Source: Pollenia angustigena (lineage: Eukaryota > Arthropoda > Insecta > Diptera > Polleniidae). From it: a stretch of DNA of 64,000 nt. The first letter of the stretch is position 1, and each line of letters starts with the position of its first letter. Position numbers and translations under genes: made by a program. The notes beneath the pieces were generated by a model. That model was not told the DNA's origin and ran no database searches. It saw only the letters and a list, made by a program, of their open reading frames with translations. This document shows, one piece after another, positions 22,555 through 33,345 of this stretch. The DNA lies in assembly GCA_930367215.1 (NCBI GenBank), contig OV884059.1, positions 29,040,945-29,104,944 of the forward strand, written 5' to 3'.

Positions 22555-22820
22555 TACACTCGTACAGGCCTATAGTAACAACACAAAATATTTCTATAAA
22601 CATTAAAATTTAACATGTTTGCCAAGCAATTTGTGTTGTTTATTTTGCCCTTAACATAATAGCAAGGTGATGCCAGGTATACGTCCACATTATTGCAATG
22701 GTTACACGGAAAAATTACTTATATACCAAAAATTGTTTTACCAATAAATCGATCATTGTTATAATTTATGAACCTTGTTTTTCAACTTTCACGTAAAATC
22801 AACTGACTTTATAATGAGAT
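22555..22820. repeat. Dispersed repeat family E, left part, interrupted at 22830
   Basis: It matches 7190-7440 in order (gtgttgtttattttgccc, ataatagcaaggtg, ttaccaataaatcgat). The same repeat resumes at 24619, after the 22830-24609 element, so that element split this copy. Confidence 0.55.
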
Positions 22821-23453
22821 TTCTCTATGGGCTGTAGGAAAAATCGCCCAAAGAAAAATGGCCCAAAAAAATAAATGAAAAATCGCCCAAATGAAGAATC
22901 GCCCAAAAGAACATGAAAAATTACCCAAAAAGTTAAATATGAAATTTTACCCAAAAGAAACGAAAAATGGCCCAAAATAAAAATGAAAAATGACCCAAAA
23001 AGAAAAAAAAAATTTTTTTCCCAAAAAAAAAAATTTTAAAATTACCCAATTTGCAAAACATTGTTTATTATTCATATAAATTTAGAAACATACAAATGTA
23101 AGTTTTATGAAAAAAATTGCATTGTATCTTCGACAGCTGCGCGGCAGTATGGACAGTAATACCTATTTGAGCCCTCTGCCAAACTTTGTGCACTATTCAA
23201 TAGTTAAAAATTAATTAATCACTGCATAGTTACAATCAGTTACTCAAAACAGAATATAGCTTTTTGCAAGGTGACATGTCATAAAGTCCAGTGTCGTAAT
23301 GTCCATGGACACTGTGACACTTTTGAAAATGTCATAACGTCCGTGGGCATTAAGATAGTTTGCAAATGGACATTATGTGTATTTAAAAATGTCATAAGGT
23401 CCATAATTACTAAAGATGTTTAATACAAAAAAAGTGCTACATACACGCAGAGA

Positions 23454-23589
23454 AAAACCTGTTTTATTATGGTCACAACCAACAAAACTATTTTTAAAGA
23501 AACTTATTTTACCATAATATGGTTATCGTTGACAATGATATGGTTAGATTAAACATTTAAAAATGGTTTTGTTGTTTTTTCCCTGCGTG
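23454..23589. mobile_element. CACGCAGAGAAAAA family, short copy (136 bp, CATA target duplication)
   Basis: The ends CACGCAGAGAAAAA and TTTTTTCCCTGCGTG are inverted, with CATA on both sides (23450-23453 and 23590-23593). The large relative is at 35583-36880. Confidence 0.6.
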
Positions 23590-23657
23590 CATATATTAAA
23601 CATATAACGAAAACACTTTTGGGCGCAAGGATTTTCTCCCCTATGGTGTAACATATA

Positions 23658-24215
23658 CCGGCAGCGCTTACTTAAGCGTCTCCGCATAGCCGGCCTTTGG
23701 CCAGCCGCAAGTATTTTCTACTCTATGGTATAACAAAAACCGGCTTCGCTAACTAAAGCTTCTCTGCATAGCCGGCCTTCGGCCGGAGGCAAGGATTTTC
23801 TCCTCTATGGTATAACAAAGACCGGCTTCGCTGACTAAAGCTTCTCTGCGCAGACGGCTTTTGGGTGGGCGCAAGGATTTTTTGCTTTATGGTATAACAA
23901 GTACTGGTTTCGCTTAGTAAAGCTTCTAAAATCTGCCTTGTTTCCGAACGAAGGCCGACTTCGCAGATAAGCTTTAGTTAGCGAAGCCAGTCTTTGTTAT
24001 ACCATAGAGGACAAAATCCTTGCGCCCGGCCGAAGGCCGGCTATGCAGAGAAGCTTTAGTTTGCGAAGCCGATTTTTGTTATACCATAGAGGAGAAAATC
24101 CTTGCCCCCGGCCATAGGCCGGCTGTGCCGAGAAGCTTTAGTTAGCGAAGCCGGTACTTGTTTTATCAAAGAGGAGAAAATCCTTGCGACCCGCCAAAGG
24201 CCGGCTATGCTTTCG
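23658..24215. repeat. 82-bp tandem array, four units head-to-head with about three inverted units
   Basis: Forward units start near 23658, 23740, 23822 and 23904, each 82 bp apart. They contain cggcttcgct, gctctctgc-type, atagccggccttcggcc and caaggattttctcctctatgg. After a short centre (about 23930-23960) the units run inverted, with gcgaagcc near 23981, 24063 and 24145, again 82 bp apart. The array is visibly more GC-rich than its surroundings. Forward units appear more diverged at the outer and central ends. Confidence 0.85.
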
Positions 24216-24618
24216 AGTTTGTCCACGGACACTATGACACTGGACGTTATGACATGCCACCTTTTTGCAATATGTCCCCTTATTTTTATAAATAACATTT
24301 AGGAATTCGACGTATAGTAATAATGAATGATTTAGACAAAAAGTATGTAAGATTTTGACGAAATTTTAAAAATGAAAAATGGCCTGAAAAAATGGGCTAT
24401 TTTTCATAAAATATTTTTGGGTGATTTTTCATAATGGAAAATCACCAAATTTAAAAAGCGAAAAATCACCCAATAATAACGAAAAATGGCCCAAAAATTT
24501 TGGGTCAATTTTCATATGAATTCAGGCCCAATTTTACATGGCATTTTTTTGGGCGATTTTTCATTTATTTTTTTGGGCCATTTTTCTTTGGGCGATATTT
24601 CCTACAGCCTTCTCTATG

Positions 24619-24840
24619 ACGTGCTAAATTCCCAATTTTTATTTTTTTATTGTTGAGGGAAAGCTAGTTTCTATGCGCATTTCAATGGTTTTTTAGGTCA
24701 GATCATCAGGAAACCTTTTTCCGAAGCTAAAATTATTATACAAATAAAACTGTAAAGCGAATAAGAATTATAAACACTCAAAATTCTACTTGTAACAATA
24801 TCAAAGCTTAATCAAAACACCAACAATAAAAACACCTTTT
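24619..24840. repeat. Dispersed repeat family E, right part
   Basis: It continues the copy interrupted at 22830 and shares attgttgagggaaagct, ctatgcgcatttcaatgg and aataaaactgtaaagcg with copies near 7.4, 8.1, 15.7 and 18.6 kb. Confidence 0.55.
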
Positions 24841-24904
24841 TTTGTAGATAGCACTTTCTTACAAAAAAAAACATGTGTTTTAGATAATACAATATAATAT
24901 ACAT

Positions 24905-26398
24905 ATAGAGTTAAAACACGTCAAACCATCACGAAAAAATGGCATTTTCGGCATCAGCACCTCCGATTTGAATGAAATTCGACACAAATGTTATATGTAA
25001 TTGGACTTTAACAAAACATAAATTTCAGACCCCACATTCTTTCGGCATCCGAAATATGACGTCATAAAAGATGTGAAAAATGTTTAAAAAAACACAAAAG
25101 TCTCCTTACAAAAGGGGATAGGACTCTTGAACTACACAAGATAATTTAGTTTTTTTGGTATCGTTTTAAAGGTGAAAGTGCACCCTTTAAAATGATATGC
25201 ATATTGTGTTTTTCTAAGAAAAGGTCAAAGGTAAATTTTTGGGGTCTTGAGTTCAAAGGTCCATATCTAGAAAAGTATATTTTTTAAAATTCTTAAAAAA
25301 ATATATGTTAAGTATTATACCCTCTTCAACATTTGCAGAAAATTTAAAGGTGGAGACTCGATTGGTGTCAGAGTTATATACCAGAACGTGATTCTAAGTA
25401 TGTTTTGTGTTCAAAAATCCCTTGTTGTTGTTGTATTTTAATTATTTTTTTCAGTATATCTGGAGAACGGCAAGAGCCAAAGTTTCCAAATTTAGTACAC
25501 AAATTTAAGTTATCAATACACACCATCCCACAAAATGTGGGCGGGACTGGAGAAGTGGGCGTGGTACCTCCCGTACAAAAAATATCAAAAATTTTTTGTA
25601 TCTGAACCGATTTTTTCGAGTTTTTCAGAGAATATTTCCTACTAAAGATTTCCGATCTTCTGATATATACGGCGTAACCATAGATCATATGACAGTCCAA
25701 AGATTCAGGTTTTTATACAATTTTTGATATTTCTTGTACGGGAGGTACCACGCCCACTTCTGCAATCCCGACCACATTTTGTGGGATGGTGGGTATTGAT
25801 ACCTAAAATTTGTGTACTAAATTTGGAAACTTTGGCTCTTGCCGTTCTCCAGATATACTGAAAAAAATAATTAAAATACAACAACAACAAGGGATTTTTG
25901 AACACAAAACATACTTAGAATCACCTTCTGGTATATAACACTGACACCAATTGAGTCTCCACCTTTAAATTTTCTGCAAATGTTGAAGAGGGTATAATAC
26001 TTAACATATATTTTTTTAAGAATTTTAAAAAATATACTTTTCTAGATATGGAGCTTTGAACTCAAGACCCCAATAATTGAGCCTTGACCTTTTCTTAGAA
26101 AAACACAATATGCATATCATTTTAAAGGGTGCACTTTCACCTTTAAAACGATACCAATAAAACTAAATTATCTTGCTTAGTTCAAGAGTTCTATCCCCTT
26201 TTGTAAGGAGACTTTTGAGTTTTTTTCACATTTTTCTCATCTTTTATGACGTCATATTTCGGAAGCCGAAAGAATCTGGGGTCTGAAAATTTATGTTTTG
26301 TTAACGTCCAATAACATTCAACATTTGTGTTGAATTTCATTCAAATCGGAGGTGATGATGCCGAACGACTTAACGGTTTGACATGGATTCACTCTATA
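24905..26398. mobile_element. Foldback element of about 1.5 kb (TA-flanked)
   Basis: Two arms of about 700 bp (24905-25605 and 25705-26398) are inverted copies with few differences, separated by a centre of about 100 bp. Landmarks occurring in both arms include gtcaaacc, cctccgatttgaatgaaatt, tatgacgtcata, ccccttttgtaagg and cttgccgttctcc. The outermost GAGT and ACTC lie between TA dinucleotides. The short frames in the arms (25374-25700, 25705-25905) are mirror images and not genes. Part of the arm is shared with family G (39480-39600). Confidence 0.75.
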
Positions 26399-26975
26399 TG
26401 AAAAAAAGTTTTGGGAAAAAAAGATATGATGGCGACCAGTTTGTCATAAATTTATATCGTATATAGTCCGGAATGGTGTCCGCAAATTACTATCGGTTGG
26501 ACCAGAGAGGCAGAAATTGCTTTTATGTCTCTTATTGGTCCAAAGTTTGAAAAAAGAATATAAATCCTGTGTGTTTAATTGTATGTAGATCGATCTGTAA
26601 ATAATATTTTGAATTTCATTAAAATTGGTAACATAGTATCAGATATCCAGAAATTGCCCATGTATCACTTCATTTTCATAGTCAGGGAAACCAGAAATAT
26701 GCTCTAAGAAACGCATTTTATGCGCATTAAATATGAAGTATTATCTTCAAAATATACCCTGAAAATTGTTAAAATTATGCCCCAAAAAAATTCAAAACTT
26801 ACTAATTTGAAAACAAAATATTCAACAATTCATTAACATTTTTAATTCATAAAAACCAACCTAAAATTATAATCGGTAAAGCCCATACACCATAGTATTA
26901 ACAGAGGAATTTTTGATATTTTACCCTTTTTGGATACGATGGGCAGTTATGGGCTCACAAAAACAAAGTTATAAC
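26399..26975. other. Repeat-derived interval with a solitary hAT-like end
   Basis: A second CAGGGAAACCAGAAATATGC terminus lies at 26693, 283 bp left of the complete element that starts at 26976. It lacks a partner end and is probably a truncated sibling. No gene is seen. Confidence 0.45.
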
Positions 26976-27996
26976 CAGGGAAACCAGAATAATGCTCTAA
27001 AAAACGCGTTTTATGCGCATTAAATATGCAGTAAAAAATTAACAATTGCTCATTTGAAGACACAATATTAAACAGTTTAATAACAAAATTTTAAAAAAAT
27101 AGTATCTCTTAAACCCATATTAGGTTAAAATTCATATAAGAGATGTTTGCGCCGAATATTATCTAGATATTAACATCCATATGGGTTTTTGTCTTAAAGG
27201 GATTTTGGGTACGGTCGCTAAATTGTTAGCAAATGTTAACATTTAAAAGGAACTTAAAGCTATTTAAGGATGAGAGCTTTGAGCAAATGTGAACCGATTT
27301 GAAAATAATTTAATTTGCAGTAAAATATTTTTGGGACGAATTTAATTTTAATACCATCATAATTAGATAGCTTACGGACACAAAGAGTCTAATTTGGATG
27401 TGAAATTATAGACCGATTCTTACCATTTGCATAGGCTTCGTCCATATTTGATCAAATTATATACAAAATTCGAACTTGTACTTTGCGCACAAGGCTAACA
27501 TGGACAGATAACCAGCCAGACGGACGGATGCACATCGTTAGATCACTTTAAAAAGTGATTCTGAGTCGATCGGAATACTAGAAGATTGGTCTAGATACAA
27601 GTCGCATAACATTTATCCTTAATGACAACCTGCTTTGTCTTTCAATTTTAGAATAATAATTAAATGTAGATGTCGAAATTGAAGTAACAGATTTTCGAAA
27701 AAAAAAATAATTTAATTGCTGCGAAAGCTATTGTAGGCATCAAAAAAAATTTAATATGTATCAAAATATGCCTTAAAAAAAGCAAAATATGCGCTATAAA
27801 CCTAAAATATGCTGCAAAAAGGCTCTTTTAACTAAATAATGCAAAAAAATGCTGCAAACGATAAAATATGCAAAAATATGCACTAACAAATTGATGCCAA
27901 AATTCATAAAAAGCTTTAAAACGGATAAATATATTGTTTATGCCTTCATTGGTCGCACAAGGAAAAACATGCAATTGCATATTTTTGGTTTCCCTG
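26976..27996. mobile_element. hAT element (1021 bp, GTTATAAC target duplication)
   Basis: It starts CAGGGAAACCAG and ends GGTTTCCCTG, between perfect 8-bp repeats GTTATAAC (26968-26975 and 27997-28004). The right subterminal region is rich in aaatatgc motifs. A fly repeat (27118-27600) makes up most of the interior. No transposase remains. Confidence 0.85.
27118..27460. repeat. Direct repeat, first copy (second at 28013-28305)
   Basis: Shared landmarks in the same order are ttaaaattcatataag, attatctagatattaacatc, gtgaaccgatt and gaaattatagaccgattctta. One copy lies inside the hAT and one just outside it, so two family members are involved, one of them the hAT's target. Confidence 0.55.
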
Positions 27997-28012
27997 GTTA
28001 TAACATAACGTT

Positions 28013-28305
28013 AAAATTCATATAAGAATTATTTGTGCCAATTATTATCTAGATATTAACATCCATATTAAATTTTTTATCTTAAAGATATTTTAGGGAC
28101 GGTCGGTAACTTGTTCATTAATGGTTACATTTAATAGGAAGTTAAAGTTATTTATAGATGGGAGATTTGGGCAAGTGTGAACCGATTCGAAAATAAATAA
28201 ATTTTCAGTAAAATTTTTTGGGGCGAATTTGAAAATAAGTTTTTATGGAAAATATGTGAAATTATAGACCGATTCTTAACATTTACATAGACTTCGTCCT
28301 TAGCA
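28013..28305. repeat. Direct repeat, second copy (interrupted at its left by the 26976 hAT)
   Basis: It diverges visibly from 27118-27460 but keeps the order of the landmarks. It starts right after the hAT's target duplication. Confidence 0.55.
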
Positions 28306-28339
28306 CAACTAAAGAGTTATCTGGCAACGCCATGCCTGA

Positions 28340-29560
28340 GTAGTTGTGTTTTTTTAGTGGCTGATCTTCTTAATAAATTTTCTTAACTTTAAAGACTGTT
28401 TAATACCCAGAATTTACTTTTATAATTATTAATAAAATTAAAAATAGAAAATTGATGTACAAAGTAAAGAATTACAGCAAAATATTACTGTCATAAACTT
28501 TTTAAGTGGAAAAATCTGTTGCTGTTGTTACTGCTTTTGTGCGTGGTTTGCTTATCACCATTTTGGCTTTACTGCTAATAATTTAACAAAAAATTTCTTT
28601 TATTGAATATGCCTGCCAATAAGGGATATAGCTGTGGTAGTTGCCTTGAAAATATTAGAAGAACCCAACCTAGTGTTCAATGCAAAGGCTGTGAGCAGTG
28701 GCACCATGTTCCTTGTGCTGGTCTGAATGATAAAGCCCTGGTTCTTCTTAAAGATTGCAAGCAGTTGAACTATTCGTACAAACCCTGTAATTCTAATGCT
28801 ACCGGATTGAATCTTTTTCGTAAGGAGATGGGTGCACTCAATTCTAAGCTCGATTCGTTCGTTGAGAAATCCGTAAGTGCTCACTATTCGATTTCTAAAG
28901 TATTGTCTGATACAGTCGCGAGCTTTAAATCAGAGATTGCTGCTTGTCTTAAGGATATGAAATCTGAGATTGACGACTGCAATAAACTCATCAATCATAT
29001 TGATGCCTTTACTTCAAAAAAAATTGCTGACCTAGAAGATGAAAACAATATGCTTCAAAAGAGAATTAATAGGGCCGATATTGTCGTTAATGGTCTGCCA
29101 GATAGTTTGAGTGACTTTATGTTATTTATTACAGAAATTGGAAAAATATATAACCTGGATATTTCGACACATGATATTTATTATGTCTGTTATTTCAACA
29201 ATCGTAAATCTGTGCTGTACAAATTTAACAATGTGTTTTTACGTGATAACCTCATGAAAGAATATTTTAAAACTAGATTATTGAAATTGTGTGATGTTAT
29301 TGGCGGTGACATTGATTCACGCCTTTACCTTAACGACCATTATTCGCCTGCGGCTGGTAGGTTGCATACTTAATGTGGCGCACCTTAATTGTCAGAGCAT
29401 CAAACCTAGTAATTTCTCTAAATTTGATGAGTTAAGGTCTATATTAGTTGGGTAGTTTTTTTTATATATTTGCGCTCTCTGAATCTTGACTGAAACCATA
29501 TCTATCTAATCGAGCGGTTGAGATATCTGGATATCTTTTAGTTAATTTTTATTAAAATAT
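28340..29560 (+). mobile_element. Non-LTR retrotransposon (CR1/Jockey-like), 5' portion
   Basis: It comprises a 5' untranslated stretch, ORF1 (28609-29373) and the very start of ORF2 in the next frame, with NVAHLNCQSIKPSNFSKFDE from about 29371, typical of the apurinic endonuclease start. A stop and frameshift follow (LVG, stop near 29453), then ALSES and YLSNRAVEISGY in another frame. The rest of ORF2 is missing. Confidence 0.7.
28609..29373 (+). CDS. LINE ORF1 protein with PHD-like zinc finger and coiled coil
   Basis: Starting at ATG 28609 it encodes 254 aa. Residues 8-60 hold Cys-x2-Cys, Cys-x2-Cys and His-x2-Cys in PHD spacing (YSCGSCLENI, QCKGCEQWHHVPC). The middle is helical (KKIADLEDENNMLQKRINRA, a short coiled coil) and is followed by VVNGLPDSLSD and an RRM-like C-terminal part. 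ORF1 proteins of CR1 and Jockey-like elements bind RNA and often carry this finger. The upstream in-frame TTG was not used as the start. The frame is intact, but the element has lost most of ORF2. Confidence 0.7.
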   Translation: MPANKGYSCGSCLENIRRTQPSVQCKGCEQWHHVPCAGLNDKALVLLKDCKQLNYSYKPCNSNATGLNLFRKEMGALNSKLDSFVEKSVSAHYSISKVLSDTVASFKSEIAACLKDMKSEIDDCNKLINHIDAFTSKKIADLEDENNMLQKRINRADIVVNGLPDSLSDFMLFITEIGKIYNLDISTHDIYYVCYFNNRKSVLYKFNNVFLRDNLMKEYFKTRLLKLCDVIGGDIDSRLYLNDHYSPAAGRLHT

Positions 29561-29761
29561 GGTCAATATCTCATTTATTTTAGTTACAAATTATCAAAAA
29601 CTTTAATAAAATGCAATAATCACAGCAAAAAAGTGGACTTTTTGTAAACATTAACAAAACTTTGACATAAGACTAGACAAACAATGCAAGAGCCAAAAAA
29701 TCGCCATCTGGCGTAGTGCTGCCACCTTTATTATTTCACCATGATTCAAACTTTTCAGCCA

Positions 29762-29936
29762 CGTCAAGAATGAAAGATTATCAATAACACTTCTAATTAA
29801 TTTTCATGTTGTAAAATTCCTTTCTTCATAAAAATAATTTAATGAAAAATTAAATTTCATGAACTTAAGCCTAATTAAAAATATTAAAAATTTGGATTAA
29901 AAACCATAAATAGTTCAACAAAATAACCACAATACT
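29762..29936. repeat. Fragment related to the 4627-6334 hAT element
   Basis: It matches 4855-5030 in reverse complement almost base for base (gtcaagaatgaaagattatc, aaaattcctttcttcat, tggattaaaaaccataaat). No termini are present. Confidence 0.65.
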
Positions 29937-30345
29937 TTTTATTATTATATTTTATATTTTTAAAACTGTGGTAAAGGCTTTAAAAAATCAGCTAAAGTTA
30001 AATAAACGCAAGTAGACTAAATAAAATCAAAGTAAAAACAAAAGTATTTTTAATTTTTTAAGCAGCATCTGTCTCATAATACTGGCCATATAAACCGAAA
30101 GTCATAATATTGGTCTGCTCTTTAACCAGTTTTAAGCTTATTTCATGATGTTTTTGAAAGGAATTTGTTTGGGGTTTTTCGTTGGTAACTCTTAAATCAT
30201 GATGTGATCTGGAATTAAGGAATTATTAATATTATTATTTTATTGGAAAACAGTTATTTTCCTGAACAAATTTATACAAACCTTTTCATTTTTTTGGACC
30301 ACTCTACAGAATCATGTTTCAGAGGATATAATTGATCATTAATAA

Positions 30346-31039
30346 CACTGCTTTACAAATTTTTAATTTGAAAAAGTACCAAGAACGCCACATGCCTAGA
30401 TAAGTTAATTGGTACCTCCTGAACACGAAAACCGCTGTAATTTTTTTTCCTAAGTACCGTTTTTAGATAACGGTACTTTTGTGTTTTTCGGCGTATGGTC
30501 CCACTATACGTTAAAACTAATGGATTTAAAAAACACGGAATTTTATATGAGATAAAAATATTGTCGTTCCACAAAATCCTTAATAAAAACTTTATTTTTC
30601 ATCCGATTTTTTCAAATTACGCTTAAAACGTTGGTAATTAAATATACTATTTGGTTAAAAAATAAAACATTCCAGATATTTTATATAACGTAGTAAAAAA
30701 ACGAAATAAAAATGAAAAATTTTGAAAAAAACGTAAAAAATAGACATTTTTTGAACTTTGAGGGGCCATTACTCAGCCATTTCTTATCAGAATTTGTAGC
30801 ATATCGATGGAAAAGGCATTTAATTACCTTTCCAACGATATGCCATTTATTTCGATCGGACTTTTTGGTTGGGCTCCTCAAGGGTTTGAGTGGGACCATA
30901 CACCGAAAAACACAAAAGTACCATTATCTAAAAAACGGTACTTAGGAAAAAAAATTACATCGGTTTTCGTGTTCAGGAGGTCCCAATTAACTTATCTAGG
31001 TATATGGTGTTCTTGGTATTTTTTGGCTGTAAACCAGTT
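30346..31039. mobile_element. MITE in exon 3 of pseudogene 3 (694 bp, TAA target duplication)
   Basis: The ends read CACTGCTTTACA and TGTAAACCAGT, inverted for about 90 bp with differences (both contain ctagataagttaattgg and gaacacgaaaaccg). Aligning with gene 1 (near 8763) shows an insertion that duplicates TAA (30343-30345 and 31040-31042). A 3-bp TAA/TTA target suggests PIF/Harbinger, but I do not recognise the termini. The small frames inside are not genes. Confidence 0.75.
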
Positions 31040-31847
31040 TAATTGAGGGCATTATCAAAAATTTAGGCCCCGGTGGAAATAGACCATTAATCTCAATTGT
31101 TTTAAATAAAACATTTTCTGTGGTCAAGACCTCGCCACAGCTATTGGGATCTTCATTGGGACAGGCATATAAGGCGCACACCTTAATATAACTACATTAT
31201 TGTTCATTTTCATAAGTTCGCTCGCCATAAAATATGCCCACGCGATATTTCAAATCTGTGCTTAAGGAAGCGTTAAGATTTTAGCATTTATCTCAAATGA
31301 ACAACAGACATCACCGTCGCATAAACGTTTTTTAAAGTTAGATTCTGTTAGCGTTAAGTTCAGTATAAATGAATTGTAATTTTTGACTCGTGGACCTTTA
31401 TTAAGCCTAAGTTTTGTAACATCATTAGATGAATGAATAGAAGGTTCTGCTTGAAATTTGGAATTTTTTTTGGGCACTTTAGCTTTGTAAAGTTTACGCT
31501 CACCCACTCCACTAGTCATAACAGATACTAAATCTCCAGATTCACCTGCATAAATACCACTACCGGTCATGCCCCATTCAGGGAAGCTGCCACCAGCAGC
31601 CAATAAATTGACATTGTTGCTTCAAGCCCATTTCGTTAAAAAAAACTTTACAAAAAACTGGTCTTATTAAGGCTGTAATTTTATATTTTAATCGTACTTT
31701 TAAGTTTGCAAAAGTTCATTGTACTAAAAACTTGAAGCTATTTTAACTGATATTTCTTTTTTAACTAAAAAGAGATAAATAAATTCAGATTCCACTCAAA
31801 TGTTCTCAACTGTTAAAGCGAAAGACAAACTGGTATAGAAGACTGAC

Positions 31848-32400
31848 CCAGGCGAATTCATTTTTCAGCTGGCGTTGAAAGCAAAGCTGTGCTCCTTTTT
31901 TCTTACTTAAAGAAATATTTTAGCGGCCACACGATCAAGTTTTGCCTTTCAATTCCTTTCAATTTGCAATACACTAGTCTTACTTTTTTACTAACACACT
32001 TACATTTTTTAAATTGACCACGAGATTGCTTTCAATTTCGCCTTTCCATTTGTTTGGCAATTTTACTTTGAATTTAACAGCTGAGTACAAGTTTGTCTTT
32101 ATAAATTGTGTTGTTGTTGACATCTTGGAAGTAAATTGCTTACAAATTGAGTGCAGCCTACGTCACAGCTTTCAATTTATATAAATTTTGACAAGCAGTA
32201 TATGTAAAAGACTATCAAGAACAGCTTGAACGTGTGGCTGCAAGGTAAGTGTCAAAAGTTGCATGTGTTTTTGACATACCGACCAACGAAAGCAACAAAT
32301 AAAATGCAATGTTTTGTTTTTAGTGTTGCACTTGTTTCGCTACCACCGTTTACATGTATTCGCCTTGAGACTCACATAAAAATCTATCTCAGCTGTCAAA
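31848..32400. repeat. Gene 3 intron 2 counterpart of the TCAAGGCGAATTCA MITE, with extra insert
   Basis: The ends match 9655-10008 (aggcgaattcatttttcag, ttcgccttgag). The middle (about 31900-32250) has no counterpart in gene 1 and holds nothing I recognise. Confidence 0.45.
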
Positions 32401-32529
32401 TAGCGTTGCCGTTGTGACACTAAAGTATCACTATTGACACATTTTCATGCCAATTACACTTTTTGTGACCCTTTTTTTAATTTTTCCCTTTGTATCATTT
32501 TAACAAAATTGATGATGAGTTGAGTTGTA

Positions 32530-33345
32530 AACCGTAATAGGGGCCTGAATCTTGTGAAATGCAAAAGCATGCGTTTTTATAGAAATAACTATATTGCTGT
32601 TAATTATGCTTTTGGTGGTCATCAACTGGAGTTGGTTGATTCGTTTCTTGATATTGGAGTCTTACTGGATCCTAAATTAAACTTTGTTTCTCATATTACA
32701 TTAACTGTTAAAAAAGCTCGAGGCGTTCTTGGCTTTATTAAGCGCTGGGTTAAAAATTCACCGATCCATACATAACGAAGCAACTTTACGTATCACTCAT
32801 TAGACCAATCTTAGAATATGGGTCAATCATTTGGGATCCATTTTACAACATTCACAATTCTCGTATTGAATCGGTTCAAAAACAATTTTTATTATTCTGT
32901 TTACGTGATCTTCATTGGAGTTACTCGACAAACTTTCCTTCCTATGCTAGAAGACTGGCATTAATAAAATTACCATCGCTCAAAAGTCGTCGTACAATGT
33001 TAAATGTTTCTTTTATTGTTAATCTTATTAATGGTAATGTTTGTTGTGATTTTCTGTAGAGTCTGCTAAATTTAATATACCTTGTCGCAATACGCGTCAT
33101 TATAATCTGCTTTTTGTTAAATTTTTTAGAGAAAATTACGCTTTTGCTGATCCTTTTTCGAGGTTATCTAGACCATTTAATTCTATGTCACAATATGTTG
33201 ATTTTTCTTATTGTTTTTCTTTATTCGTAAATTTTTATGTACTACATATATTCTGTAAATTTGTAGTTATTCATTAATTTTAAGTCAATATTGTTATTAG
33301 TCAGTAAGGATAATATCGATTGATTAAATAAATAAATAAATAAAT
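32530..33345 (+). mobile_element. Non-LTR retrotransposon, 3' portion, in gene 3 intron 2
   Basis: It encodes the end of a reverse transcriptase in two broken frames: LVKCKSMRFYRN, LELVDSFLDIGVLLDPKLNF and ARGVLGFIKRW, then after a frameshift near 32765 LYVSLIRPILEYGSIIWDPF and SVQKQFLLFCLRDLHW. It ends in a TAAATAAATAAATAAATA tail. This fits a 5'-truncated CR1/Jockey-like insertion. Confidence 0.75.

Larger units (their letters stand above)
23270..24261. mobile_element. Inner TIR element with a 9-bp target duplication, carrying an 82-bp repeat array
   Basis: The ends share GGTG, then A/G, then CATGTCATAA and GTCCAGTGTC. TTTTTGCAA flanks both sides (23261-23269 and 24262-24270). The core is an array of 82-bp units in two opposed halves (23658-24215). 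A CACGCAGAG element (23454-23589) is nested inside. No protein is encoded. Confidence 0.8.
22830..24609. mobile_element. Long-TIR element with a 9-bp target duplication (MULE- or Foldback-like), outer
   Basis: The ends are GGCTGTAGG and its complement, flanked by perfect 9-bp direct repeats TTCTCTATG (22821-22829 and 24610-24618). Both arms consist of degenerate tandem units of AAAAATCGCCCAAA and AAAAATGGCCCAAA, about 200 bp on each side. Nine-base duplications are typical of Mutator-like and Foldback elements. No transposase is present. A second such element is nested inside at 23270-24261. Confidence 0.8.

Noticed and set aside
23658..24215. Regular repeats considered as a CRISPR-like array
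   Set aside because: The 82-bp units are contiguous with no unique spacers, and the array inverts at its centre inside a transposon of a eukaryotic genome.
25374..25905. Mirror-image frames of 66-108 codons
   Set aside because: They arise from the two arms of the foldback element and read the same sequence in both directions.
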